From the NCBI GenBank assembly GCA_020438865.1, contig JAGQTU010000040.1, positions 1 through 36,040 of the forward strand: a stretch of DNA of 36,040 bases, given 5' to 3'. Positions within the stretch are counted from its first letter, which is position 1; each line of letters opens with the position of its first letter. This document shows positions 1 through 8,163 of this stretch, in pieces. This DNA is from Mycobacterium sp. (GTDB lineage: Bacteria; Actinomycetota; Actinomycetes; Mycobacteriales; Mycobacteriaceae). A program made the translations under genes and the position numbers. The notes under the pieces are model-generated. The model had not been told where the DNA came from. It ran no database searches and saw only the letters and a program-made list of their open reading frames with translations.

Positions 1-86
1 AGCCCGATCCCGCACCCGTCAGCGAACCGTCACCACAGCCGCCCGAGCCCCGCCCGGCCCCGGACGCCTACGCTGAGTCACCGTGA
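1..86 (+). CDS. 3' end of an upstream gene, probably mptB (C-terminal tail only)
   Basis: An open frame runs from the left edge (first full codon at 3) to a TGA at 84-86. It encodes about 27 residues rich in Pro, Glu and Ala, ending in the sequence DAYAESP. The stop overlaps the GTG start of the next gene (GTGA), as in co-transcribed genes. The tail has no recognisable domain. In mycobacteria the gene before this ABC ATPase is the mannosyltransferase mptB (Rv1459c), a membrane protein with a hydrophilic C-terminal tail, so that identity comes from gene order only. The frame choice rests on the overlap and on the amino acid composition. Confidence 0.5.
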   Translation, partial: PDPAPVSEPSPQPPEPRPAPDAYAESP

Positions 87-1015
87 GTTCCGGCGCCCCG
101 ATCCCCGTGCGACTGCGCGGGGTGACCAAACGCTATGGATCGACGACGGCCGTGTCCGACCTCGACCTCGAGGTGAACGCCGCCGAGGTGCTGGCCCTGC
201 TCGGTCCCAACGGTGCGGGCAAGACCACCACGGTGGAGATGTGCGAGGGCTTCGTCAAGCCGGACTCCGGCGCCATCGAGGTGCTCGGCCTGGATCCGAT
301 CGCCGACAACGCCCGGGTCCGCGAGCGCATCGGTGTCATGCTGCAGGGCGGCGGCGGCTACCCCGCGGCCCGCGCCGGGGAGATGCTGAACCTGGTGGCC
401 TCCTACGCCGCCAACCCGCTGGATCCCGGCTGGCTGCTGGACACCCTCGGGCTCACCGACGCCGCCCGCACCACGTACCGCCGGCTCTCGGGTGGTCAGC
501 AGCAGCGGCTGGCGCTGGCCTGCGCCCTGGTGGGCCGGCCGGAACTGGTGTTCCTCGACGAGCCCACCGCCGGTATGGACGCCCACGCCCGGGTCGTGGT
601 GTGGGAGCTGATCGACGCGCTGCGCCGCGACGGGGTCACCATCGTGCTGACCACCCATCAGCTCAAGGAGGCCGAGGAACTCGCCGATCGGATCGTCATC
701 ATCGATCGCGGGTCGGCCGTCGCCGCCGGAACACCCGCCGAGTTGATGCACAGCGGCGCCGAGGATCAGTTGCGGTTCACCGCGCCTCGCCGCCTGGACC
801 TGGCGCTGCTGACCGCCGCGCTCCCCGAGGACTATTCGGCCAGGGAGGTCTCGCCCGGCGAGTACCTGGTGGAGGGCAAGATCGACCCGCAGGTGCTGGC
901 AACCGTGACCGCATGGTGCGCGCGGCTGAACGTGCTCGCCACCGACGTCCGGGTGGAGCAGCGCAGCCTCGAGGATGTGTTCCTTGACATCACCGGCAAG
1001 GAGTTGCGGTCATGA
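83..1015 (+). CDS. ABC transporter ATP-binding protein (ABC-2 exporter type)
   Basis: The 310-residue nucleotide-binding subunit powers an export pump at the inner face of the cytoplasmic membrane. All ATPase motifs are present: Walker A GPNGAGKT (41-48), signature LSGGQ (135-139), Walker B LVFLDE (155-160) and the H-loop histidine in TTHQ (about 192). The last 90 residues form the C-terminal extension typical of DrrA/CcmA-like exporter ATPases. The GTG start overlaps the preceding stop, and the gene's own stop overlaps the permease start (ATGA), so the two subunits are translationally coupled. It matches M. tuberculosis Rv1458c in position and length. The substrate is unknown. The adjacent heme A synthase gene is often part of the same conserved block, but a role in heme or cytochrome assembly would be inference. 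Confidence 0.93.
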   Translation: MSSGAPIPVRLRGVTKRYGSTTAVSDLDLEVNAAEVLALLGPNGAGKTTTVEMCEGFVKPDSGAIEVLGLDPIADNARVRERIGVMLQGGGGYPAARAGEMLNLVASYAANPLDPGWLLDTLGLTDAARTTYRRLSGGQQQRLALACALVGRPELVFLDEPTAGMDAHARVVVWELIDALRRDGVTIVLTTHQLKEAEELADRIVIIDRGSAVAAGTPAELMHSGAEDQLRFTAPRRLDLALLTAALPEDYSAREVSPGEYLVEGKIDPQVLATVTAWCARLNVLATDVRVEQRSLEDVFLDITGKELRS

Positions 1016-1785
1016 CCGAGCTGTTCCCGGCCGGGACCTTCTCCCCCGATCCCCGGCCCAACACGGTGCCCCGGATGCTGCTCGCCCAGTACGGCCTGGA
1101 ACTCAAGCTGCTGCTGCGCAACGGCGAACAGCTCTTGCTGACGATGTTCATCCCGATCACCCTTTTGATCGGGCTCACGCTGCTGCCGTTCGGGTCGTTC
1201 GGCCCCGACCGGGTCAGCGTCTTCGTCCCGGCGATCATGGCGCTGGCGGTGATCTCCACGGCGTTCACCGGGCAGGCGATCGCCGTGGCGTTCGACCGGC
1301 GCTACGGCGCACTGAAACGACTGGGGGCCACCGCACTTCCGGTGTGGGGCATCATCGCGGGCAAGGCACTGGCGGTGGTCACCGTGGTGTTCCTGCAGGC
1401 GATCCTGCTCGGCGGCATCGGCCTGGCCCTGGGCTGGCGCCCGCACCCGACCGGGCTGCTGCTTGGCGCGGTGATCATCGCGCTGGGCACCGCCGGGTTC
1501 GTCGCGATGGGCCTGCTGCTGGGCGGCACGCTGCGGGCGGAGATCGTGCTCGCCGTCGCCAACCTGCTCTGGTTCGTCTTCGCCGGTTTGGGGGCGCTGA
1601 CGGTGGAGGGCGGTGCGATCCCCCGCGCACTGTCCTGGGTGGCCAGGCTCACCCCGTCGGGTGCGCTGACCGAGGCGTTGACGCAGGCGCTGTCGCTATC
1701 GGTCGATTGGTTCGGCGTTGCGGTGCTGGTGGCCTGGGGCGCGGTGTCCGCGCTGGCCGCGTTGCGCTGGTTCCGGTTCACCTGA
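1012..1785 (+). CDS. ABC-2 type transporter permease
   Basis: The 257-residue integral membrane protein is the channel subunit for the ATPase encoded just upstream, whose stop it overlaps by four bases. About six hydrophobic segments are visible (near 43-60, 72-92, 115-138, 146-168, 175-195 and 235-252), after a hydrophilic N-terminus of about 25 residues. This is the usual ABC-2 permease topology. It corresponds in position to Rv1457c. No substrate-specific motif is visible. Export of a lipid, drug or cell-wall component is equally possible. A 56-base spacer with a dyad separates it from ctaA, so ctaA probably has its own promoter as well. Confidence 0.88.
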   Translation: MTELFPAGTFSPDPRPNTVPRMLLAQYGLELKLLLRNGEQLLLTMFIPITLLIGLTLLPFGSFGPDRVSVFVPAIMALAVISTAFTGQAIAVAFDRRYGALKRLGATALPVWGIIAGKALAVVTVVFLQAILLGGIGLALGWRPHPTGLLLGAVIIALGTAGFVAMGLLLGGTLRAEIVLAVANLLWFVFAGLGALTVEGGAIPRALSWVARLTPSGALTEALTQALSLSVDWFGVAVLVAWGAVSALAALRWFRFT

Positions 1786-1803
1786 TAGCGCGCCGACGGC
1801 CCT

Positions 1804-1835
1804 ACTACGCGGCGTAGTTTGGGGTCCACTACGAT
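1804..1835 (+). promoter_or_regulatory. ctaA promoter with overlapping dyad operator
   Basis: A perfect palindrome, actacgc-g-gcgtagt, lies at 1804-1818. Its right half (cgtagt, 1813-1818) also pairs with actacg at 1828-1833 across nine bases, so the two hairpins or protein sites are alternatives. A TACGAT hexamer (1830-1835) fits the mycobacterial -10 consensus TANNNT. It ends six bases before the ctaA GTG at 1842, the spacing of leaderless mycobacterial transcripts. The first palindrome would then cover the -35 region, a natural place for a regulator. No Shine-Dalgarno sequence is seen before the GTG, which agrees with leaderless initiation. The binding protein is unknown. Confidence 0.5.
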
Positions 1836-1841
1836 CGGGCG

Positions 1842-2798
1842 GTGCCCGTCGGACGGTTCTTCCTGCGGCTGGTGGACCTGTTACCGCTGCCCAGCCTGCG
1901 CGTGCAGCGCCTCATCGCCGCCGCGGTGATCCTCACGCAGGCCGGTATCTCGGTCACCGGGTCGATCGTCCGGGTGACCTCGTCCGGCCTCGGCTGCCCG
2001 ACCTGGCCGCAGTGTTTCCCGGGCAGCTTCACCCCGGTCCCGCACGCCGAAGTCCCCCGCATCCACCAGGCCGTCGAGTTCGGCAACCGGCTGATCACCT
2101 TCCTGGTGGTGATCACCGCGATCCTGGCCGTGCTGGCGGTGACCCGGGCACGCCGGCGGCGCGAGGTGCTGGTCTACGCCTGGCTGATGCCGGCCTCCAC
2201 GGTGTTGCAGGCGGTGATCGGCGGTGTCACCGTGCTCACCGGGCTGCTGTGGTGGACCGTGGCCGTGCACCTGCTGGTGTCGATGGCGATGGTCTGGCTG
2301 GCCACCGTCCTCTACGTCAAGATCGGCCAGCCCGACGACGGCATCCCCACCCCGGTGGTGCCGAAACCCTTGCGGCACTTGACCTTACTGAGTGCGCTGG
2401 CGCTGTCGGCGACGTTGGTGACCGGCACCACGGTGACCGGGGCCGGCCCGCACGCCGGCGACAAGAGTCCGCAGCGCATCGTGCCGCGGCTCGAGGTGGA
2501 GATCATCACGCTGGTGCATGCGCACTCCACCTTCCTGTTCATCTATCTGTCGCTGCTGATCGGTCTGGGTGCCGGGCTGTTCGCCGTCTACGCGCCGAGG
2601 TCGATCATGCGCCGGCTGCTGGTCCTGGTGCTGCTGGTGATGGCGCAGGGCCTGCTGGGCGCCGTCCAGTTCTTCACCGGGGTGCCCGCCGTGCTGGTCG
2701 CCTTCCACGTCGCCGGTGCGGCGGCCTGCACCGCGGCCACCGCCGCGCTATGGGCGTCGATGCGACAGCGGGCCGAGCCCAAGACGCTCGAGGGCTGA
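1842..2798 (+). CDS. ctaA: Heme A synthase (COX15/CtaA family)
   Basis: The 318-residue membrane enzyme oxidises the C8 methyl of heme O to the formyl group of heme A, the cofactor of the aa3 cytochrome oxidase. About eight transmembrane helices are visible, with the two-fold layout of the family. Family features present are the periplasmic cysteine pair in GCPTWPQC (C52, C58), the first heme histidine and acidic residue in IHQAVEFGNR (H75, E79), and further histidines at 143, 226/228 and 289. The GTG start is supported by the -10 box six bases upstream. The partner gene ctaB (heme O synthase) lies 2 kb away on the other strand. As I recall, the M. tuberculosis counterpart Rv1456c has been labelled an ABC transporter membrane protein, but the residues here indicate CtaA. 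The 3' end overlaps the convergent gene by 51 bases. Confidence 0.93.
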   Translation: MPVGRFFLRLVDLLPLPSLRVQRLIAAAVILTQAGISVTGSIVRVTSSGLGCPTWPQCFPGSFTPVPHAEVPRIHQAVEFGNRLITFLVVITAILAVLAVTRARRRREVLVYAWLMPASTVLQAVIGGVTVLTGLLWWTVAVHLLVSMAMVWLATVLYVKIGQPDDGIPTPVVPKPLRHLTLLSALALSATLVTGTTVTGAGPHAGDKSPQRIVPRLEVEIITLVHAHSTFLFIYLSLLIGLGAGLFAVYAPRSIMRRLLVLVLLVMAQGLLGAVQFFTGVPAVLVAFHVAGAAACTAATAALWASMRQRAEPKTLEG

Positions 2799-3686
2799 CT
2801 GGAGGCAGACCGCGAACTGTCGCTGCTGCAGCGAGCGGGTCTTTTCGTCGAGCTGGCGCCAGCCCAGCGACGGTTCGATGAGTTCGAGTTCGAGAATTAC
2901 CGGGTCCTCGGCGTCACCGATCAGATCGACCCGCGCATAGAGCAATTCCGCCTTCGCGATCCCCAGCCGGGCGCAGGCCGCGTCCAGTGCGGCGTGGCCG
3001 GCGTCCCACATCGCGAAGTCCGGATCGGCCGGGGTCAACCTCTCCTCGGCGAAGACGCCGGAGCCGTCCAGCCGGGGCAGCCGGCCCGGTGGCGGCAGCA
3101 TCGGCCCCTTGACGAAGGCGTGCGACTGCTCGCCGCCGAGGAACACCAGCGCGGTCTCCCCGGCCTCGACCCGGGCATCGTAGGGCTGAACCAGCACGGT
3201 GCGCCCGTCGCGGTGCAGTTTCGCCGCATGGGCCCGCGCCTCGGTGGCGTGGGTGAACCGGCCCGCTCCCACCGAACCGGCCCCGACGGCGGGCTTGACC
3301 ACCACCTCCCCGCGCGGCAGCCGGACCGCCGTGCCGGGGTCGAAGAACGACGACGGCACCGTGGGCACCCCGGCCGCGGCCAGGTCCTCCAAGTAGCGCT
3401 TGTCGCTGTTCCAGGCCACCACGGCCGGCGCGTTGAGCAGGTTACGCACCCGCGACGTCCAGGCCAGGAATTCGTCGCGACGCTCGGCGTAATCCCAGGT
3501 GGCGCGCAGGATCACCAGGTCGGCGTTCAAGGTCTCCGGGTCGTCCCAGGACAGCCAGTGGGCGTGCAGGCCGCGGTCGCGCAGCGCCGCGACCAGGCCC
3601 GCGTCGTCGCCGTCGCCGTCCACCAACTGCGGGCAGCCGGCCAGCACGATCCGCGGATGGAACACATTGGGGCGGGCCAGCTTCAT
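2748..3686 (-). CDS. ATP-grasp domain protein (RimK/glutathione synthetase-like)
   Basis: The product is a soluble protein of 312 residues. ATP-grasp features are ILRATWDYAERRDEFLAW-like sequence near 59-76, the NSDKRYLEDLAAAGVPTVPS-type substrate/ATP hinge (93-112), a glycine-rich loop VVVKPAVGAGSVG (128-140), and the acidic metal-binding motif VILELELIEPS near residue 270. Such enzymes join a carboxylate to an amine or thiol through an acyl-phosphate. The substrate is not identifiable. The start at 3686 (MKLARPN) is preferred over an upstream in-frame ATG at 3725, which lies beyond the divergent qor start. The gene sits between ctaA and qor in mycobacteria (as Rv1455 does) and its 3' end overlaps ctaA by 51 bases tail to tail. 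A TATCAT -10-like box lies 18 bases before the start. Confidence 0.8.
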   Translation of the reverse strand: MKLARPNVFHPRIVLAGCPQLVDGDGDDAGLVAALRDRGLHAHWLSWDDPETLNADLVILRATWDYAERRDEFLAWTSRVRNLLNAPAVVAWNSDKRYLEDLAAAGVPTVPSSFFDPGTAVRLPRGEVVVKPAVGAGSVGAGRFTHATEARAHAAKLHRDGRTVLVQPYDARVEAGETALVFLGGEQSHAFVKGPMLPPPGRLPRLDGSGVFAEERLTPADPDFAMWDAGHAALDAACARLGIAKAELLYARVDLIGDAEDPVILELELIEPSLGWRQLDEKTRSLQQRQFAVCLQSALERLGLGPLSHRRP

Positions 3687-3715
3687 CGGGACTTCACACC
3701 GGGGATGATAGTGAC
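3687..3715. promoter_or_regulatory. Very short divergent promoter region between the ATP-grasp gene and qor
   Basis: Only 29 bases separate the two divergent start codons. On the minus strand TATCAT (complement of 3705-3710) fits TANNNT for the ATP-grasp gene. For qor no clear -10 or ribosome binding site is visible in the gap. The promoters must therefore overlap each other and extend into the opposite coding regions. Confidence 0.3.
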
Positions 3716-4690
3716 ATGCACGCAATCGAAGTCGCCGAGACCGGCGGTCCCGAGGTTCTGAAGTACGTCGAGAAGCCGAAGCCCTCCCCTCGCTCCGATG
3801 AGGTGCTGATCCAGGCCGACGCGATCGGCGTCAACTACATCGACACCTACTTCCGGTCCGGGCAATACCCGCGCGAACTGCCGTTCGTGCTCGGAATGGA
3901 GGTGTGCGGCACGGTGGCGGCCGTCGGCGACGACGTGGCCGCGATCAAGGCCGGCGACCGGGTGGTCACCGCGAACGCCAACGGTGCCTACGCGGAATTC
4001 TGCACGGCGCCAGCCGATTTCGTCGCCTATGTGCCCGATGCCGTGCAGTCCGATGCAGTGGCCTCGGCGCTGCTCAAGGGGATGACGGCGCACTACCTGA
4101 TCAAGTCGGTGTATCCGGTGCAGCCCCGCGACTTCGTGCTGGTCCACGCCGGGGCCGGTGGTGTGGGCCTGATCCTGACCCAGTGGGCCACCAGCCTGGG
4201 CGCCCGGGTCATCACGACGGCGTCCACCCCCGACAAGGCCGAGTTGTCCCGCCAGGCGGGCGCCGTCGAGGTGCTCGACTACCCGGAGAATGCGGCCGAC
4301 TTCGCCGCCCGGGTGCGCGGACTCACCAGCGGCCACGGCGTCGCCGCGGTGTACGACGGGGTGGGCAAGACGACATTCGATGCCAGCCTGGCCTGCCTGG
4401 CCGTGCGCGGCACGCTGGCACTTTTCGGCGCCTCCAGCGGCCCGGTGCCGCCGGTGGACCCACAACGGCTCAACGCCGCCGGGTCGGTCTTCCTGACCCG
4501 GCCCAACCTGGCGCACTTCACCCGGACCCCCGACGAATTCGCCTGGCGCGCCGGCGAAGTGCTGGACGCCATCGCCGACGGTTCGATCACCGTCACCGTC
4601 GGGGGGCACTATCCGCTGGCCGAGGCCGAACGGGCCCATCGTGATCTGCAGTCGCGCAAGACGACCGGATCGATCGTCCTGTTGCCGTAG
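3716..4690 (+). CDS. qor: NADPH:quinone oxidoreductase (zinc-independent MDR family)
   Basis: The 324-residue cytosolic protein has the full quinone oxidoreductase layout. Its N-terminal GroES-like half contains VNYIDTYFRSGQYP and the LGMEVCGTV segment, and its Rossmann domain carries HAGAGGVG (144-151) for NADPH. No zinc-ligand cysteines are present, as in QOR rather than alcohol dehydrogenases. It probably reduces quinones or alpha,beta-unsaturated carbonyls with NADPH. The gene lies next to heme and oxidase assembly genes and before a pentose phosphate operon that makes NADPH, as in M. tuberculosis (Rv1454c). A GC-rich hairpin pair follows the stop. Confidence 0.9.
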   Translation: MHAIEVAETGGPEVLKYVEKPKPSPRSDEVLIQADAIGVNYIDTYFRSGQYPRELPFVLGMEVCGTVAAVGDDVAAIKAGDRVVTANANGAYAEFCTAPADFVAYVPDAVQSDAVASALLKGMTAHYLIKSVYPVQPRDFVLVHAGAGGVGLILTQWATSLGARVITTASTPDKAELSRQAGAVEVLDYPENAADFAARVRGLTSGHGVAAVYDGVGKTTFDASLACLAVRGTLALFGASSGPVPPVDPQRLNAAGSVFLTRPNLAHFTRTPDEFAWRAGEVLDAIADGSITVTVGGHYPLAEAERAHRDLQSRKTTGSIVLLP

Positions 4691-4708
4691 GCATCATCCG
4701 CCGCGACC

Positions 4709-4753
4709 GCGCGCAAACCGCGCGCTTAGCGGCGTGTCGGCGGGCCGACACGC
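4709..4753. terminator. Tandem GC hairpins between convergent qor and ctaB
   Basis: Two perfect hairpins lie back to back. The first is gcgcgc-aaacc-gcgcgc (4709-4725). The second is gcgtgtcgg-cggg-ccgacacgc (4732-4753), with nine-pair arms. Both lie between the qor stop (4690) and the ctaB stop (4764), so they can end transcription from either side. There is no T-tract, which is usual for hairpin terminators in mycobacteria. Confidence 0.65.
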
Positions 4754-4763
4754 ACGCTCGCGG

Positions 4764-5693
4764 TCAGGAGAACAGGGTCGGCAGGGCGAGGGCCGAGTCG
4801 ACGGCGAGCGCCACGAACACCAGGGCCAGGTAGTTGTTCGACTGCAGGAACAGCCGCAGCGGCTTGACCGACTCGCCCCGGCGCACCCCGGCGTGCAGCC
4901 GATGGGCCATCACCAGGAACCAGGCGCCCGCCAGTGCGGCCACCGAGGCGTACAGCCAGCCGGCGGCCGGCATCAGCGCCAGCGTGGCGGCCACGGTGAG
5001 CCAGGTATAGATGACGACCTGCTTGGTCACCTGCTGCTCGGTCGCGACGACGGGAAGCATCGGCACCCCGGCGGCGGCGTAGTCGTCCTTGTACTTCATC
5101 GCCAACGCCCAGGTGTGCGGCGGCGTCCAGAAGAAGATGATCGCGAACATCACCAGCGCCTGCCAGCCGATCGTGCCGGTCACCGCCGACCAGCCGATCA
5201 TCACCGGCATGCAGCCTGCGGCGCCGCCCCACACCACGTTCTGCGAGGTGCGGCGCTTGAGCAGCAGGGTGTAGACCAGCACGTAGAACGCGATGGTGGC
5301 GGCGGCGAGGTGGGCCGACAGCATGTTGGTGGTCCACCACAGCCAGAAGAACGAGGCCACCGACAACGCCAGCCCGAACACCAGGGCGTGGCTGCGCGGC
5401 ACCGTGGCCCGGGCCAGCGGGCGGCGCTCGGTGCGCTTCATCACCTTGTCGATGTCGGCGTCGGCCACGCAGTTCAGCGCGTTGGCACCCGCCGCCGCGA
5501 GCATGCCGCCGAACAGGGTGTTGGCGATGAGCAGCGGATCCACGCTGCCCCGGCTGGCCAGCAGCATCGCCGGGATGGTGGTGACCAGGAGCAACTCGAT
5601 GACCCGGGGCTTGGTCAGGGCCAGGTAGCCGAGCAGGCGGTCGCGGAATCGTACGGGCGCGCCCTCGACGAGGTGCACTTCGCGAACTCTCAC
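4764..5693 (-). CDS. ctaB: Protoheme IX farnesyltransferase (heme O synthase)
   Basis: The 309-residue UbiA-family membrane prenyltransferase attaches the farnesyl group to heme B, making heme O, the substrate of CtaA. It has [17 protein letters not shown] at the N-terminus, the prenyl-diphosphate motif [14 protein letters not shown] (Asp 78 and 82) and the second acidic loop near YKDDYAAAG, with about eight to nine hydrophobic helices. The GTG at 5693 is chosen because AGGAG lies eight bases upstream and the length matches the family. The same frame stays open to 5909, but that extension has no family similarity. It converges on qor with a hairpin terminator between. It corresponds to Rv1451. 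Confidence 0.93.
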   Translation of the reverse strand: MRVREVHLVEGAPVRFRDRLLGYLALTKPRVIELLLVTTIPAMLLASRGSVDPLLIANTLFGGMLAAAGANALNCVADADIDKVMKRTERRPLARATVPRSHALVFGLALSVASFFWLWWTTNMLSAHLAAATIAFYVLVYTLLLKRRTSQNVVWGGAAGCMPVMIGWSAVTGTIGWQALVMFAIIFFWTPPHTWALAMKYKDDYAAAGVPMLPVVATEQQVTKQVVIYTWLTVAATLALMPAAGWLYASVAALAGAWFLVMAHRLHAGVRRGESVKPLRLFLQSNNYLALVFVALAVDSALALPTLFS

Positions 5694-5964
5694 GCAACCG
5701 ACTCCTGCCAGACCCAACGATCTACTACAGAGGATGGTAGACCGAGCGGCCCCCGCGCAGGTACCCAAGGGGGCGATTCCCTGCGATTCCGGCACCGGCT
5801 CGGATTGGCTGCGTAATCCTTCACCTGCGGGTAACCCCGCAGAAAGGCGGCTGTCGAGGAGGGCGAACAGACTCTGCGCGCACTCCTGCAGCCGCGGACG
5901 ATCCGGCACTAGGGTTAGGGGGGACTAGCTTGCCAGTCGATCCGAGGACGCCAGGAGTGCGCTT
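5694..5964. promoter_or_regulatory. Divergent ctaB-tkt control region
   Basis: This 271-base gap has no convincing gene. For tkt, TAGGGT (5910-5915) fits the TANNNT -10 box, and a good ribosome site (caggag) lies before the GTG. ACTAG occurs twice around it (5908-5912 and 5924-5928). A perfect hairpin ctgcggg-taac-cccgcag sits at 5825-5842. Near the ctaB side, tctac (5721-5725) and gtaga (5737-5741) form a weak dyad containing the CTACTAC sequence that resembles the ctaA dyad. GCGATTCC occurs twice near 5773-5790. The role of each element is not established. Confidence 0.4.
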
Positions 5965-8088
5965 GTGACCACGCTCGAAGAGATTTCCGCCCTGACCGAG
6001 CCGCACCACCCCGACGACTGGACGGAGCTCGACTCCCTGGCCGTCGACACGGTGCGGGTGCTGGCCGCCGATGCGGTGCAGAAGGTCGGGAACGGACACC
6101 CCGGCACCGCGATGAGCCTGGCGCCACTGGCCTACACGCTGTTCCAGCGGGTCATGCGGCACGACCCCAGCGACACCCACTGGCTGGGCCGCGACCGGTT
6201 CATCCTGTCCTGCGGGCACAGCAGCCTGACCCTCTACCTGCAGCTGTACCTTGGCGGTTTCGGGCTGGAACTCTCCGACATCGAGTCGCTGCGCACCTGG
6301 GGCTCCAAGACCCCGGGGCACCCGGAGTTCCGGCACACCCTCGGCGTGGAGATCACCACCGGTCCGCTGGGCCAGGGCCTGGCGTCGGCGGTGGGCATGG
6401 CGATGGCCGCCCGCTACGAGCGCGGCCTGTTCGACCCGGACGCCCCGGCCGGCACCAGCCCGTTCGACCACTACATCTACGTCATCGCCTCCGACGGGGA
6501 CATCGAGGAGGGCGTGACCAGCGAGGCGTCGTCGCTGGCCGGCACCCAGCAGCTCGGCAACCTGATCGTGTTCTACGACCGCAACCAGATCTCCATCGAG
6601 CACGACACCAACATCGCGTTGTCCGAGGACACCGTCGCGCGCTACCGGGCGTACGGCTGGCACGTGCAGGAGGTCGAGGGCGGCGAGAACGTCGTCGGGA
6701 TAGAGGAGGCGATCGCCGAGGCGAAGAAGGTCACCGACAAGCCGTCGTTCATCGCGGTGCGCACCATCATCGGCTATCCCGCCCCGACCAAGATGAACAC
6801 CGGCGGGGTGCACGGCTCGGCGCTGGGCGACGAGGAGGTGGCCGCCACCAAGCGGGTGCTGGGCTTCGACCCGGACAAGACGTTCGAGGTGCGCGACGAG
6901 GTCATCGAGCACACCCGCAAACTGGTGGACCGCGGCCGCGAGGCGCACGAGAAGTGGCAGGCCGACTTCGACGCCTGGGCCCAGCGCGAGCCCGAGCGCA
7001 AGGCGCTGCTGGACCGGCTGACGGCCGAGGAGCTGCCGGACGGCTGGGATGCCGACATCACGCATTGGGAACCGGGGTCCAAGGCGGTGGCCACCCGCGC
7101 CGCCTTTGGGCAGGTGCTCAACGACGTCGCACCAAAGCTACCCGAATTGTGGGGCGGCTCGGCCGATCTCGCCGGCAGCAACAACACCACCATCAACGGG
7201 GTGAAGTCGTTCGGCCCGCCGTCGATCTCGACCAAGGACTACACCGCCGACTGGTACGGCCGGGTGCTGCACTTCGGCATCCGCGAGCACGCGATGGGTT
7301 CCATCCTGTCCGGCATCGTGCTGCACGGTCCCACCCGCGCATTCGGCGGCACGTTCCTGCAGTTCTCGGACTACATGCGCCCCGCGGTGCGACTGGCGTC
7401 GCTGATGGACATCGACACCATCTACATCTGGACGCACGACTCGATCGGCCTCGGCGAGGACGGGCCCACCCACCAGCCGATCGAACACCTCGCGGCCCTG
7501 CGGGCCATCCCGAAACTGTCGGTGGTGCGGCCGGCCGACCCGAACGAGACCGCGTATGCGTGGCGCACGATCATCGCGCGCGGCAGGGGAAGCGGAGCCG
7601 CGGGGCCGGCGACATCCGGCTTCGGCCCGGTCGGATTCATCCTGACCCGTCAGGGTGTGCCGGTGCTGGAGGGCACCGACAGCGACGGGGTGGCGCGCGG
7701 CGGGTACGTGCTGGGCGGCGGCAACCCGGCCGATGACGCCGACGTGATCATCATCGCCACCGGCTCGGAGGTTCAACTGGCGGTGGAGGCCAAGAAACTG
7801 TTGGCGGACAAGGATATTCGGGCCTACGTGGTATCGATGCCCTGCGTCGAATGGTTCGAATCCCAGCCGCAGGAGTACCGGGACAGCGTGCTGCCGCCGG
7901 ACGTCTCCGCCCGGGTCGCGGTGGAAGCCGGGGTGGCGCAGTCCTGGTACAAGATCGTCGGCGACACCGGTGAGATCGTCTCGATCGAGCACTACGGCGA
8001 ATCGGCCGACGACAAGACCCTGTTCCGCGAGTTCGGCTTCACACCAGAGGCCGTCGCCGCCGCCGCGGAACGCGCAATCGACAACTGA
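5965..8088 (+). CDS. tkt: Transketolase
   Basis: The 707-residue thiamine-diphosphate enzyme moves two-carbon units between sugar phosphates in the non-oxidative pentose phosphate pathway. Visible motifs are GNGHPG (H45), the ThDP/Mg motif GDGDIEEG with N207 downstream, the DRNQIS loop, and the pyrimidine-domain motif [11 protein letters not shown]. The C-terminal domain ends in [18 protein letters not shown]. The GTG start has caggag nine bases upstream. It is the first gene of the tkt-tal-zwf-opcA-pgl operon. Oddity: around residues 545-554 (after [12 protein letters not shown]) there is a Gly/Ala/Pro-rich stretch of about ten residues that I do not recall from the M. tuberculosis enzyme. 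The frame stays open, so this looks like a surface-loop insertion. Confidence 0.97.
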   Translation: MTTLEEISALTEPHHPDDWTELDSLAVDTVRVLAADAVQKVGNGHPGTAMSLAPLAYTLFQRVMRHDPSDTHWLGRDRFILSCGHSSLTLYLQLYLGGFGLELSDIESLRTWGSKTPGHPEFRHTLGVEITTGPLGQGLASAVGMAMAARYERGLFDPDAPAGTSPFDHYIYVIASDGDIEEGVTSEASSLAGTQQLGNLIVFYDRNQISIEHDTNIALSEDTVARYRAYGWHVQEVEGGENVVGIEEAIAEAKKVTDKPSFIAVRTIIGYPAPTKMNTGGVHGSALGDEEVAATKRVLGFDPDKTFEVRDEVIEHTRKLVDRGREAHEKWQADFDAWAQREPERKALLDRLTAEELPDGWDADITHWEPGSKAVATRAAFGQVLNDVAPKLPELWGGSADLAGSNNTTINGVKSFGPPSISTKDYTADWYGRVLHFGIREHAMGSILSGIVLHGPTRAFGGTFLQFSDYMRPAVRLASLMDIDTIYIWTHDSIGLGEDGPTHQPIEHLAALRAIPKLSVVRPADPNETAYAWRTIIARGRGSGAAGPATSGFGPVGFILTRQGVPVLEGTDSDGVARGGYVLGGGNPADDADVIIIATGSEVQLAVEAKKLLADKDIRAYVVSMPCVEWFESQPQEYRDSVLPPDVSARVAVEAGVAQSWYKIVGDTGEIVSIEHYGESADDKTLFREFGFTPEAVAAAAERAIDN

Positions 8089-8127
8089 CCTACGACGATG
8101 CGGGACGAAGTCCCGGTGAGAAGTAGG
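8089..8127 (+). promoter_or_regulatory. Stem-loop in the tkt-tal spacer
   Basis: Just after the tkt stop there is a perfect hairpin cgggac-gaa-gtcccg (8101-8115). It is enclosed by a second pairing cctac/gtagg (8089-8093 with 8123-8127). It could attenuate transcription or protect the mRNA end between tkt and tal. No T-tract follows. Confidence 0.4.
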
Positions 8128-8130
8128 TCG

Positions 8131-8146
8131 ATCAGACAATCAGACA
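8131..8146 (+). repeat. Tandem 8-bp direct repeat before tal
   Basis: The octamer atcagaca occurs twice without a gap, ending five bases before the purine-rich ribosome site (aaagga) of tal. It is short and could be chance or a slippage product. It could alter leader spacing. Confidence 0.5.
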
Positions 8147-8163
8147 AAGCCAAAGGAACCGCA

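Noticed and set aside
5694-5909. N-terminal extension of ctaB by 72 codons
   Set aside because: No family sequence, and it would cover the divergent promoter. The GTG at 5693 has a good ribosome site.
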